64,000 nucleotides of DNA from Dactylorhiza incarnata (lineage: Eukaryota > Streptophyta > Magnoliopsida > Asparagales > Orchidaceae). The DNA lies in the NCBI GenBank assembly GCA_033032865.1, contig JAWHQI010000263.1, positions 1,364,001 through 1,428,000 on the forward strand, written 5' to 3'. The translations under genes were made by a program, and so were the position numbers. The notes below the pieces were generated by a model. The model was not told the DNA's origin. It saw nothing but the letters and a program-made list of their open reading frames with translations, and did no database searches. Shown here in pieces: positions 45,328-56,320 of the stretch (positions are counted from its first letter, which is position 1; every line of letters begins with the position of its first letter).

Positions 45328-46087
45328 TGTACAACCTCGTATTCGCTGAGTTGTCCCACCCCAGGCTAAAGGTCGCCAGAAGGAGAAATGGGTGGTACAA
45401 ATAAGCATTCGCATCAGCCGAAAGGGGCTTTCGCCCTAAGGGCATGAGGAAGCACTCGCTGGCGAGAAGGCTCTGGAGTGCGGATAGACGGGCGAGTGGG
45501 GGATCTAAGCCCCGCTCGCTTGGAGGATCAGGAAAAGGCGAGTGGAGCCCCCGCGGACCACTCGCCCATCGTAAGCGAATGGTACCTTCTCGGACCACTC
45601 GCCCAGGGAGGCGAGTGGTGCCCTCAGGGACCACCCGCACAAGGGGATATGGAGGCTAAATGACCCAGATACCCCTTGTGGGCTGTCAATAGCTCCTCAG
45701 AATAACGGAGTTAGGCTGTTAGCAGACCAATTCGGGGTGCGATTAGTAAAACCTAAAGGCGGATTCACGTTATCTGCAGTCCAAGATTAGAAAAACTATA
45801 AATAGACCCTTAAGGGCACCTTGGAGAGGGGCAGATCTTTTGGGCTCTGTCCTCCAGGAAATTTTCGGGGTTGGCTGCTAGTGCCCTCCGAGGTGCCCGG
45901 CTGAGCGTTGGTTTGGGAGGGGAAGCTCTCTAAGATCTTCCGGGTGTGAGGCGGGACCTCCTCGCTACGGCCTTGGGTCTGTTCCAGATTTTCCATCCTC
46001 AGTCTGAAGAGTTTAGTGAGGGAGAAGTAGGCGCAGGCTACACCCCCTAGTGGGTCCGAACTCAAAGACCGGTTGACGGTTTCAACA
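45328..46087 (+). repeat. Element F 3' LTR
   Basis: 760 bp, pairing with 30598-31356. TATA box at 45796-45805. The polypurine tract lies at 45313-45327. Confidence 0.93.
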
Positions 46088-47017
46088 CATACCACCATTG
46101 CATCTCTTCAACAACACCTTCACAGTCAGTTCGAGATGAAGGACATGAGCCCCCTTCGCTACTTCCTTGGGTTGGAGATTTCCCGATCCAAACGTGACAT
46201 ACTTGTCTCCCAACAAAAGTACATATCTGAAATCCTCTCTGTTGCCACTCTCACTGATACCCGGACAGTTGATACTCCAATCGAGCCCAATCTAAAACTC
46301 CTCCCAACAGATGACGAACCTCTTCCAGATGTTTCTCGCTATCGATGTCTCGTTGGGATGTTGGTCTATCTCACTATGACTAGGCTTGACATTGCCTATG
46401 CTGTTAGCTTTGTCAGTCAGTTCGTCCAAGCTCCTCGCTCAGTTCACTACGTCGCGGTCCTCCGAATTCTTCGTTATCTCCGCACCTCCGTCACCCACGC
46501 TCACTGTTTCTCTCTGCCACTTCTCCACTCACCCCCCGAGCATTTTCTGATGCTGACTGGGCGGGGGATGTTACGACTCGTTGCTCCACTACTGGTTTCT
46601 GTATATTCCTAGGGGACTCTCTGATCTCCCTGCGCAGTAAGAAACAGGGCTCCATTGCGCGTTCCAGTACTGAGGGCGAGTATCGTGCCATGACCTCCAC
46701 CTCTGCTGAGATCGTTTGGCTTCGCCGCCTTCTCTGCGACCTTGGTGTGCCGATCTCAGGACCCACTCCCTTATTCTGTGATAATCAAAGTGCTATACAA
46801 ATTGACTCCAACCCGGTGTTTCATGAACGGACGAAACACATCGAGATTGATAGTCACTTCGTTCGCCAGGAGTTTCTCGCCAGCACTATCTCTCTACCGT
46901 TCATTGCCTCTGAAGAACAAGTTGCGGACTTTCTCACCAAGTCTCTCACGGCTGCAAGGTTCCGATATCTCATTAGCAAACTCTCGGTTCATGACCCACC
47001 GTGAGTTTGAGGGGAAG
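46088..47017 (+). pseudogene. Copia element G, fragment 3 (second half of RT and RNase H)
   Basis: From CATAC the RT frame resumes: MKDMSPLRYFLGLEISRS, QQKYISEIL, PDVSRYRCLVGMLVYLTMTR, DIAYAVSFVSQFV. After a frame change near 46,510 the RNase H follows (SSTEGEYRAMTSTSAEIVWL, PLFCDNQSAIQI, TKHIEIDSHFVRQ, ADFLTKSLTAARF) and ends at 47004. The catalytic Glu of EGEYRA and Asp of CDNQSA are present. The tract TTTGAGGGGAAG just before 47018 is the polypurine primer. Motifs and the short LTR suggest an Ale-like element. Confidence 0.9.
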
Positions 47018-47159
47018 TGTTAATATTATATGTAATATTGTATTTAGTTTAGTCTCACACCGCATGTGATGTTTTCCTGTTCTTGTAAAGTCCTATATGT
47101 AGACTCCAAGAGTTATACCTTTACCTGATGAATATAGATCCTATTTCACAATTCTAACA
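47018..47159 (+). repeat. Copia element G 3' LTR (142 bp)
   Basis: TGTTAATATT...ATTCTAACA after a polypurine tract. The length is typical of Ale-type copia LTRs. The 5' partner is left of the window, so the target duplication (CTTTC would be the right copy) is untested. Confidence 0.82.
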
Positions 47160-47400
47160 CTTTCAAAGCCGAAGCAAGCACAGAGATCAGAGCTCATCAA
47201 ACTAGAGAAAGGAGAAAATTATCTAAGAGTACACATCGCAATTGAAGAACATCAAGCTGATCTGCTCACTAAATCCCTACCTTGACCTCGATTTGAAAAA
47301 CTACGAAGCCAGTTAGGTATACAAAAACCTCTCATCTTAAGATCTAGGGGTAAAGAGAGTAGAGCTAAGATGAAGAGGCGCCTGCGAAGAAGAAGAATTG
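47160..47400 (+). pseudogene. Second copia relic: C-terminus of RNase H
   Basis: NYLRVHIAIEEHQADLLTKSLP then a TGA, then PRFEKLRSQLGI: the end of pol of another copia group (the usual form is ADILTKPLPRPRFEKLRSQLGI). Copia G appears to have inserted next to or into it. Everything upstream is missing. Confidence 0.7.
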
Positions 47401-48042
47401 AAAGAGGCGCGTTGATGGATCTGCAATGAAGAGGTAGGGAGAAGAAGAAGAAGACGAAGTAAATCCGAAGAGACACAATCAACAGACCTTTGGCGCATGA
47501 GAACAATAATGTTCAGGGCATTCACCCCCTCACAACATCTGTAGATTTCTGATGAGAGACAACAATCTGCGCCTTGCCATCCATTAATTAATGCAAGAAG
47601 CTCGTATATAACTACAAAAATTTTGCCTTCTCATTCCACAAAACACAGCTGTGCATGGTTGGAAGGAGGGTGACATTCTTTATACGATAAATATTTTATT
47701 TTCGTTTTTTGCTGTCATGTTCCTGAAAGTCTGAAACAGTCGTGAACGCCTGGAAAAAAAAGATTTAAATACCTTTAAAAATGATTAGTTGTTTAATTAA
47801 GCACGTATTTGAATCAGTGCCTAAATCATAACGATGATTTCTATTCTATTTTTCAGTCATTTTCCTTCATTGCAGGCTTAATACTCTTCTATAACGCCTT
47901 TGTCCTGCTTCTGCATTCATTTCTTCTTCTTCTTCTTCTTCTTCTTCTTCTTCTTCCTCCCACTGTTTTCATTCGTATCTTCATCGTCTCCGGCAGTCGC
48001 CGCCGCAGTTCTCTAACACCGCAACTCCCCGGCTTCACCGCA
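47401..48042 (+). promoter_or_regulatory. Upstream region and 5' UTR of the syntaxin gene
   Basis: No other gene. An (TTC)n microsatellite lies at about 47930-47956 in the likely 5' UTR. No convincing TATA box at a good distance was found. The first part may still be copia-derived. Confidence 0.5.
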
Positions 48043-51000
48043 ATGAACGATCTTCTAAAGGTAGAAAAATTCGATTTTTTTCCTCTTAGTTTTGGAAAAA
48101 CTGTTTTTATCAAAAAGATTAGAAATTGATTTCGGGTAATTAGATTGGTTGTTATTGAAGGAGCGAAATGAAAAACAAAGGAAATGAAATTATAATGGAA
48201 TTAAATTGAAATTTGTTTTCATATTAGAAAATTTCTTCTCTTGATTGGCTTACAAAGACAAGTAATTTTTTTTAATATTTTTGTGGGCATAGATATGCGC
48301 ACAAAGATAACTAATCACAATTTTTTTTCTGAACTTGTTTAGATTTACCAAGTAAATCTAATTGCATAGCATCTGAATTCGATAGTTTTTGGCTTACATT
48401 TCGGTTTGGGAGAGCGGTGGTGGTGGGAAACATAGCAGTGAGCAATACTGTTTAGTTTTCCCAAACACACCGACACCAAAACTGCGTTTTAGGGCGCGTT
48501 CGCGGAGGCTCGCCGGAGTGATGGAAGATGAAGACAGCCCAAATACCGTGCGAGGCTCCGGTGGCGTCCCATCGGAGAGGAGGATTTTCATTTGCCACCG
48601 GAATGGTGCCTAAACAATGCCCCAAACAGAGCCATGACTGTTTTAATCTTCATGCCATTATGATCTGAATTTTGTATCATCTTCTTCAACTCGCAGGACA
48701 CTTTCTTATCACAAATAGAGAGGCCAGACAGGTCTCCAAGGGAAAGAGATATCGAGTTAGGATTCCCAATCCAAAGCTTAAGAGTAGATTATGGAATGGA
48801 CGAATTTTTCAAACAGGTAAATCTCTGCTTCTAATACATCATCAGGAAATGAGTTCACCCTTTAAAATTTCAAAAAAAAAAAAACATTTTTTCACTTGTA
48901 ATAGGTAAAAGAGGTCGAAGAGCTCATGGGAAAGCTCTCGGATAACCTCAAGAAACTCCAGGTATGCCGAATACAGAGTACTTCTGTTCTTAATCTGCAG
49001 AAATGTGAAGAAAAAATCAATCTTGTTCATACAGTTTCTTAATTAGATCATACAGCTACATGAACTGCCAAAATATTTCCAGGAAGGCAATGAGGAGAAC
49101 AAGTCCGTCACCAAAGCTTCTGCAATGAAAGGTAAAAAAGCGTTTCTTGCGTACTGGAAAAAGAAGAAGATTGAATTTTGATTTGTTCCAGATATTAAGA
49201 GGAAAATGGATAAGGATATGGATGAGGTGGGAATCGTTGCAAGAGCCATCAAAATGAAATTGGAAGAGATCGATCGAGATGTACGCAGATAATTTACTTT
49301 TATATTTTTGTTTTTGATTAGCGTGGGAAGATCCAGGGTCTCAAATTTCTTCTTCTTCTTCTTCTTTCTTCTCATCAGAATTTAGAGAACAGGAAGAATC
49401 CTGGTTGCGGGAAGGGGACGGCTGTAGACAGATCAAGAACAGCCATGACTGTGTAAGTCTTCTCCTTCTCTGATGTTTTTTTTGCGTGTGTGCTTAATTT
49501 GCATGAATAGTACATGTTATTCAGCGATCTAAATCATTAATCATCAATTAAATCGATTTATTTTGTAGTTCCAACTTAAATATCATGCATTTCTTTCAGT
49601 AGTGCCCACACAAATGTCAGCCTGATTTTTCATTTTATAATCAAATTTATAAGTTTAAGTTTAGTAGTAAGAGTCAACCACTTGATATTTATAAGTCAAC
49701 ATATTTTCACCTATCTAACTGGAGACTAATAAACCAACATGTATGTGTGCTTTAATAACAACCCCTCCTAGTTTGAGAGCTCTACCCTTCAAAAGAAAGC
49801 TTTTCAGCATCATCAAGTATTCTGCAGTGAGAGCGATTGCCCGCAAATCCTATAATTTGTGTATAGTTCAAGAAATGTTTCGAGAAAAAATGATTTTTTT
49901 CGAATCCAAATCTGAATCTGAATATTAATGTATTCATCGTACGATATGCGCCGAAAATCTTAAATGAGTCTAAAAAGAGACAAAATTTCCATTTGCCAAA
50001 ACCTTTTTTTAGCTTAAACGCAGTTAATTCTGCAGAGAAAAGAAGAATTCTTGAGATTCAGGAACACCTAGTGGCCGAAGAGAGGAACATAGTTTTATGG
50101 AATCACGAAATTCGAAAGAGAAAATAACATAGAAAATACAAGATTTATGTGGTTTACTCCAAGATAGGCTACGTCCATAGGAAGCAATAGATTGTTTCAC
50201 TAGATGTAGAACAGAAATGGTTAGAAGAGAAGAGACACTCAGAATTTCGTATCTCAGAAACCCTAAAATAAGATTAGTAGAATACAAAAACCCAAAAATA
50301 CAAGTCCGGACAATGCAAAATTGTCTTCAAGTGCGGCATCCTCATATGCACGGGAGCAACATAATGACGTGCTTCGATTCGGGACATAAATAACACATGG
50401 AGTGAAGGACGGTTGAGGAGAATCGTGTTGAGGGATTTAAGAGGAAAAATATTCATGAGACTTTCTTATCGAAATCTCTTCATCAAATATGAGGCATGCT
50501 TGTGTTTGCAATGACTCTAAACTGGTTCAAGGCTTGAACCAGTTTATTTTTTAGAGTAGATGTCGAACCAGCCCTTGCAGCCGGTCTATTCCTTAGCCGG
50601 TTCCCTCCTTACATAAGCCCGAACCGGACTAGCCTCTTAGTTATGCTAGAATTAGTATTGTTTTGTTCAAATGTGATTGTGCTTCTCACCACCATCACTT
50701 CCATTGATTGCAGTTCCTTAAAGAAGAAATTGAGGGATAAAGTGAATGATTTCCAGGTATTCCATCTTCTTCTCTGAGCCCACTCTCTTTATTAAGGTGA
50801 AAATAAACCAAATGCTGCATCATTTGCAGAATCTAAGGCAAATTATACAAGAGGAATACAGGGAAATTGTGAAGAGAAGATTTTTTACAGGTTCCAATCT
50901 GAAATAATATCATCATAAATCTCTTCTAAAAAGATCGAAAAATACAATACATTCTATTGCAAAATCATATGTATGATGATGCTAACTGTTTCCCATTCTC

Positions 51001-54000
51001 ATTGCATATGCTGCAATGCATTGAGTAGTCACAGGAACCACACCGACCGAGGAGGTGAGATTAATCAAATTTGTGGTAAATTATGTCATAACGATTGCCT
51101 TCATCTAGTAATTTGAGTCTGTGATACATGTATAGATGGTCGACGAGCTGATCGAGACTGGAGATGGCGAGAAAATCTTTAAAAAGGCGATTCATGAACT
51201 GGGACGAGGGCAGGTGTGCTCCTAAACTGCAGTTGGATTGAAAATGTTGCCTACATAGTGAATTGCTGATGTAAATTAAAAACATGCTCTCAGGTAATTG
51301 ATACCTTGGAGGAGATTCAAGAGAGGCATGATGCTGTCAAGGAGATTGAGAAGAAGTTGCTTGAGCTTCATCAAGTATGTGCATCATATTTTAATGCGAA
51401 TAATTACCAAAACTTCCCCTGGAAGATAGCATAATTACAGATTGCACCCCTCATATTATTGAAAATATACTCCGAAGCAGGGGCGGACCCACCTTGGGGC
51501 GAGTGTGGGCGACCGCCCACACTCAAATTTTAAAAAAAAAAATTTAATAGTATTAGCCACGGCAAAAGGCCGTGGCTAATACCATTTTTTTACTTAATAT
51601 TATTAGCCACGGAGAAAGCCATGGCTAATACCCTTTTTTTAATTAATAGTACAATGCCCTATTCTCAACCCCCCACCCACCCACCCACCCCCCCCCCCCC
51701 CCCCGACAGCTCGCGACATATCACAAGCCAGAGAAATCCCTCCCCCCTCTCTGGCCGACGGAAGCCCTCACCCTCTCAATCGGACCGACGAAGGCCCTCT
51801 TCCTCTCAATCCGACCGACGGAAGCCTTCCCCCTCTCAATCCGACCGACGGAATCCCTCGACTCCGACCCTCCGGCCTCCTCTCAGTCTAATGCCTCAGA
51901 AGGTTTGATTTCATCAATTTTTTTGTAGATCTTAATTTTGTAGATGCGAATCTGTTTTATTTAGCTAATCATTATGTTATCCAAAAAGATCTGTTTTGAA
52001 AATTTTCCTGAACGAACCCAGCAGATCTGATTTCATTAAGGATATTATCTTTTTGGATGCTGCTTTTTCTGAGCATTTTTTTTGTAGATCTGTTTTTTTT
52101 TCTTAGCATTTTTTGAGCATTTTGTTTAAAATCATTTAGTTTATTTGGTAAGCTATCAATGCATGCATGTCTCCCAGAAGTCAGAACACATTTCTTTGAA
52201 TTTTGAATTTTATTTGCTCCAGTTTTTTTTATTATGCCTCCTTCTACAAGAGGTTTTTTGCTCCAGGAAACTGTTATTAGCTGCAGCCCGCAGCAATGTA
52301 CAAGCTTAATAATTGATAGTGCTCCATTAGAAATTGATGGAGCTACCATTAGAAATTGATAGAGCATAGTGAGCTGTTAGCCTGCCATTAGAAATTGTTA
52401 TTAGCTCCAGTTTTATTAAGGATTGCAATTTGTAGCATAGTGAGTTATTAGATTATGAGGACATTATGAAATGCTTTCAAAACATGAAAGCTCGAAGAGG
52501 AGTATTGTAAACAAGGTTATTTATATCTTTCTACTATTGTATATGCAACTTTTGTATAATTTTTGTCATATTAATGATTAATGTACTTGTTTCATATTTT
52601 TCAATTTTTTTAGCAATTTTTTTGTCCGCCCACACTGGAAAAAATTCCTGCGTCCGCCACTGCTCCGAAGGGGGTATTTTTGTGCATGAATGTTATGAAA
52701 TGTGAACTTCAGGGGGGATGTAAATTACAACTTTGCGAAATTACAGGGACCTGCCCTCTATCTCTCAAATTTACAAAAACCCGCCCTCTAAATTTACATT
52801 GTTAACATGTGTACTAATTAATTAACCCTTGGAAGACCGCAATATGGTTTTGTTGTACATGTGCGTTAACAATGTAAACTTAGATGAGCGATTTTGGTAC
52901 AATTATGGAAGATAGATGTGAGGTCTTTGTATGTATGTGGATATGTACTATGTATGTAAGTATGTATGATATACATATGTAGATGTATGTATGTAGAGAA
53001 GTATATATGTATCTATATGTATGTACGCATGTGTATGTATATATGTATATTTATGTATGTATATAAATGTTTCCAAAGTTGTTTTAGCTCACTATATTAC
53101 TTTTATGGCATTGTTTGTGTTGCTAGGTTTTCATGGACATGGCAGTGCTGGTTGAAGCACAGGGAGAGATGTTGGATAACATTGAAACCCAGGTTTGATT
53201 TGCATTTTTAATGTAGAATTCTTTTGAAAAAATTCATCATATTCTCATCCTCTTTATTTTACTTGGTTTGCAGTATAGAATCCAATATTTTAAAGTTAAT
53301 TTCCTCATTTGCACATGAGGATTAAGAGAAATGCTGCAAGGACTGTAAAGTTTGGCTGAAACTAGAAATTCGCTAACTATACAACTTGATTATATATTAT
53401 AACAAATGCAACATAAAAATGAGAACTTGTAGAGAACATAGGATCCGTTTGGCGTGGCTTTTTTGCTCATAGAATGTATGTTTGGTATAACATTGGTTAT
53501 GACCGTCACCAAGAAAAGAAAACTATTTTTGAAAATAAAAGTGGATGAAGTTCCTTAGGTGAGGTAGGGCGTTCATGAACGACAGTTCATAACCACCACA
53601 TTCATGACCACCACCACGGTGCCAAACTGACTCATATAACATTGCGGTCTTTATATCTTGAGTCCTTCAGCTACAACCATTTTTTTTTTTCAAAGTAAGA
53701 ATAAAATTTGTGGGCATTCGTTTTTTTTTTAATTCGTGGGAGTCTTTGCGCACCGGTTGAGGTGTTGCCGTATGACCTTGAGGTCATGGGCTCGAGTCCT
53801 GGAAGCAGCCTCTTGCAAAAATGCAGGGTAAGGTTTGCCTACATTTCATCCTTGTGGTGGGACCCTTCCCCCGACCCTCGCTGCACGGGGATCATGTATA
53901 GAATGGAACAAACATCTTTTTCTCTGCTATTTTATTAAAAAAAGTCATCATTTAACAGACATAAACTGTGTGTTCAGGTTGCAAATGCAGTGAATCATGT

Positions 54001-54136
54001 ACAGAATGGAACAGAGGCCCTGCATACAGCAAAGAGCATGCAGAAGAAATCAAGAAAATGCATGATGATTGCTATAATTCTGTTCCTAATCATCGCCATC
54101 ATCATCGTCCTCTCGATCCTCAAACCTTGGAAGTGA
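48043..54136 (+). CDS. SYP132: Plasma-membrane Qa-SNARE (syntaxin), SYP132-like
   Basis: Exons: 48043-48060, 48697-48816, 48905-48961, 49083-49131, 49192-49280, 49379-49452, 50714-50756, 50830-50890, 51029-51054, 51136-51213, 51294-51374, 53127-53192, 53978-54136. All introns are GT-AG and all joins in phase; the product is 306 residues against about 304 in Arabidopsis SYP132. The start MNDLLK and end ILKPWK are typical of SYP13 proteins. Residues up to about 190 form the Habc part ([15 protein letters not shown] at about 130-145). The SNARE motif runs about 198-273, with the zero-layer Gln at residue 244 (EAQGEM). A membrane anchor follows at about 282-302. Qa-SNAREs drive fusion of vesicles at the plasma membrane; SYP132 is tied to secretion, cytokinesis and defence. 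No break is seen, so I expect a working gene. SYP131 is an alternative name. Confidence 0.93.
50040..50470. mobile_element. Possible LTR remnant in syntaxin intron 6
   Basis: The phrase TTTATGTGGTTTACTCCAAG followed by GGCTACGTCCAT resembles the conserved part of some copia LTRs. No termini or duplication could be set. Intron 6 (49453-50713) is unusually long compared with introns 2-5. Confidence 0.3.
50519..50545. repeat. 27-bp palindrome in syntaxin intron 6
   Basis: Perfect 13-bp arms AAACTGGTTCAAG and CTTGAACCAGTTT around one G. Confidence 0.8.
51478..52662 (+). mobile_element. Non-autonomous hAT element in syntaxin intron 11
   Basis: An 8-bp duplication CTCCGAAG (51470-51477, 52663-52670) flanks 1185 bp whose ends are CAGGGGCGGACC and, inverted, CAGTGGCGGACG: hAT-type termini. 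Near both ends is a second inverted pair, GTGTGGGCG and CGCCCACAC. The 3' 200 bp match the inverse of 56730-56900, next to the hAT transposase relic, so it may be an internal-deletion derivative. The ORF at 51621-51908 is a Ser/Pro/Arg minisatellite (ACGGAAGCCCTC-like repeats) and not a gene. A run of 17 C is at 51688-51704. Confidence 0.88.
52928..53070 (+). repeat. TATG-rich microsatellite in intron 11
   Basis: Imperfect repeats of TATG, GTAT and ATAT. Confidence 0.85.
53447..53635 (+). mobile_element. MITE copy 1 in syntaxin intron 12
   Basis: Begins near TCCGTTTGGCG and ends near GTGCCAAACTGA, giving short inverted ends. It shares with copy 2 (54486-54690, inverted) the words GTTATGACCG, AAAACTA, GATGAA.TTCCTTA, GAACG and CAGTTCATAACCAC. 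The superfamily is not assigned. Confidence 0.6.
53736..53890 (+). mobile_element. Au-type SINE in syntaxin intron 12
   Basis: Contains GGTTGAGGTGTTGCC, an RNA polymerase III B-box-like GGCTCGAGTCC, then CAGCCTCTTGCAAAAATGCA, GGGTAAGG and GGTGGGACCCTTCCCC, in the order known for the widespread angiosperm Au SINE. It lies in the gene's sense direction, upstream of the last exon. The 3' end is unusual (see findings). Confidence 0.8.
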
Positions 54137-54485
54137 GATAAACTCGTGTTTGTTATACATAAATCATTTGCTTCTAATCCAATTTTTTTACGTTCGAGTA
54201 ATAATGTAATGCGACATTAACACATGTTTTCTTCTCCATTAATCTGCATAAGCAGTTATCTCTTGTTTGTTTTTCCTTGTAACAAGCAAAAGAGTATAGA
54301 ATGGTTAGAATCCCAGCGAAATTATGTAGAAAATATGGGCTTGGGTGTGAAGCAACATTATTTTATTACTAATTGTTAAAAAAATGCATATTTGATAGCT
54401 TGTTCAATTAATGATGTGGTTTTTGTATTGTGTTGTTTTGGGGGCAGATATTCTATGAGGTCGATTTATGAGCTTAATTATGCTC
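54137..54485 (+). other. Likely 3' UTR of the syntaxin gene
   Basis: No other gene. AATAAT and similar AT-rich signals are present, but a poly(A) site cannot be set by eye. Confidence 0.5.
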
Positions 54486-54690
54486 CGTTTCGCAAGGCGG
54501 CGGCAGTCATGAACGCGGTGGTTATGAACTGTCGTGTTCGTGAACGCCCGACCTCACCTTAAGGAATTTCATCTACTTTTATGTTCAAAACTAGTTTTCT
54601 TTTCTTGGCGGCGGTCATAACCATTGTCTTGCCAAACATGCATTAAACTCACTGGAGCAAAAAAGCCGCACCAAACAGAATCAATCAATA
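54486..54690 (-). mobile_element. MITE copy 2, inverted relative to copy 1
   Basis: Plus-strand reading runs from TGCTCCGTTTCGC to AAAGCCGCACCAAACAGAATC. It aligns in reverse with 53447-53635. It lies just downstream of the syntaxin stop. Confidence 0.6.
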
Positions 54691-54950
54691 AAGAAATTCC
54701 GACAAATTTCGACAAAGAAATTAACATTGACACAGGTCTGTGAGATGAAGCTCAGTGAATTCCCACAAATTTAATTATCAAAATCCTCTAGATCCTCTAT
54801 CAAGGTCAACTTTCCACCAGCAAAGCCCCCCTCCCCCTCTTTGACCGCTAATTTCGCTCTCGTCGATTTGATTGGCCTCGGTAACTGGACCAATCCTTAT
54901 CTCGGAGCTCCCCTATCTTCGCTCAATCCACACATGACACCCCGATAGAT
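54691..54950. other. Unassigned stretch downstream of the syntaxin gene
   Basis: Nothing recognised apart from a C/T-rich segment near 54,825. Confidence 0.5.
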
Positions 54951-55110
54951 AGAGGTGCCCTTTATCGGCGGCTCAGATCCACTAGACTGGATCACTCGCG
55001 GAAGAATCGTTTGAGCTGCCACCCCAGTGACGGTCTGCATTGAGGAGTCCGTTCTTCATTGGATGTGTTGGTTGCGCTAATCGACACCAGATATGACATG
55101 GGTTGATAAA
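54951..55110 (+). pseudogene. Short relic of a gypsy gag
   Basis: Reads IEVPFIGGSDPLDWITRG, then a stop, later ESVLHWMCWLR, a stop, STPDMTW. This follows the usual pattern (LEIP.F.GEDP..W, then ALQWY.W, P..TW) of gag in chromovirus-like gypsy elements. Too short to assign a lineage. Confidence 0.45.
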
Positions 55111-55629
55111 AAAAGACAATTTCAAAGATGCGAGATTAAATCGAGTTCCTAGAGCATATTCAAATTCCTAGCGAAAATAGATTTAACAAAAGGTTTGGAA
55201 TTGAGGTCTGGGAGGGCTATTCTCGAATGCAACACTAATAACAATTTCATTATTTGCACAAATAGATCCACACAACAATTTATGAGTAATTGAGGGCAAT
55301 AAAATATAACTAGGAGAATTAATCGAGCTCAGTACACGATTATTTCAATACCGCATAAAAATAGTCTAAAGAAATACGAGCACCAAAGCGGGTTTGTGAG
55401 ATGTACCCAGGGAAATGTTTTGCCCGGAAGTCGATCCCGTAACCGGGGAAGTTGTAGCAATAGTGATAGGTCGGATCGAATAAGATGGAAGCAGGATTTT
55501 CGATGGGGGAAGACTCGAGCTTAGGGATGCAGGTTGGTTGGATCAGTGGAGATGTGGGCTTCAATGATCGATTTGATTTTATGGCACTAGGTCGATTGAG
55601 CTTGAAGGTACGACGACTACGTGGCTGGT
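55111..55629. other. Unassigned stretch
   Basis: The overlapping frames at 55340-55648 (minus) and 55485-55697 (plus) resemble nothing known to me and are likely chance. Confidence 0.45.
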
Positions 55630-55846
55630 GTACAAGGATGCTCTTCATTTGGGACCAAATGGATAGTATCCATTTGATGGTTAAGATCCCTTCTTAGGGG
55701 ATTCAACGAGTTAACTAATCCTATCCTTTTAAATTTTGTATACATACAAAAAATTTACACACTTAGATATGTAAGGAGAGGATATCTTGACCAACAAATG
55801 AATGCTATCCATTTGGTCCAAATGGTGAGGATCTCGATCCGTGGCT
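55630..55846. mobile_element. Fold-back MITE
   Basis: Inverted arms about 55630-55692 and 55783-55846 share GACCAAATGGATAG and ATCCATTTGGTC, with flanking TTAAGATCC/GGATCTC-like ends. Confidence 0.6.
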
Positions 55847-55964
55847 AGTAGACGGGTTGACGAAGGAGGAATATTGACACGATAATAGAGAATGGAAACT
55901 TTTGTTTCTTTGTCGTGGGTCAGCTGTTGTCTTTGACGCGGATAATTTGTTAGTGCGTGTAAGG

Positions 55965-56320
55965 TGTCATCCTCTACGCGCCTTACACATATTGTTTTGC
56001 TCTACATCACATTTTTTGAAGTGTAAAAAAAAATAGATTTTTGCAAAAAATAACGGATATGATTTATGGTATTTTTACGATCATTTTAAATACCAATTTG
56101 TCCACATTCCAGTCGTATCTAAAATAATTTGGTCGGATTTTTTTTATCCGATCGGATTTTCCAGATGTGACCAAAATGTATACAAATTGGTACTTAAAAT
56201 GATTGTAAAAATACTATAATTCATATTTCGTAAACTTTTTTTGTAAAATCCTACGACTTGGACACTTAGAAATGTGATTTAGAGCGAAAAAAGTGTAACA
56301 CACGTAGGGAATGGTGTGTT
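55965..56320. mobile_element. Fold-back MITE, about 350 bp
   Basis: The left arm (CTCTACATCACATTTT, then TTTTTACGATCATTTTAAATACC) is matched inverted on the right (GGTACTTAAAATGATTGTAAAAATA, shortened, then AAATGTGATTTAGAGC). The centre is near 56,130. TSD not set. Confidence 0.6.

Larger units (their letters stand above)
30598..46087 (+). mobile_element. Element F: Tat-type Ty3/gypsy retrotransposon (whole)
   Basis: Target duplication CATAC at 30593-30597 and 46088-46092, inside copia RT. LTRs are 759 and 760 bp with roughly two dozen differences by my count. The plus strand has gag, protease, RT, two RNase H domains and integrase (31388-38184), then an 88-bp tandem array. Two antisense genes lie on the minus strand (45117-43100, 42634-40687). 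The polypurine tract AAAGAGCGGGGATTG (45313-45327) precedes the 3' LTR. It contains a solo LTR (34530-35898). Several frameshifts and stops make it inactive, but it is far better preserved than copia G. Confidence 0.93.

Noticed and set aside
47018..47164. CTTTC as a proven target duplication of copia G
   Set aside because: The 5' end of the element is outside the window, so the left copy cannot be seen.
51621..51908. Ser/Pro/Arg repeat protein
   Set aside because: A minisatellite within a non-autonomous hAT element; no conserved domain.
53751..53815. tRNA gene from the B-box-like word
   Set aside because: No cloverleaf or acceptor stem; the surrounding sequence is an Au-type SINE.
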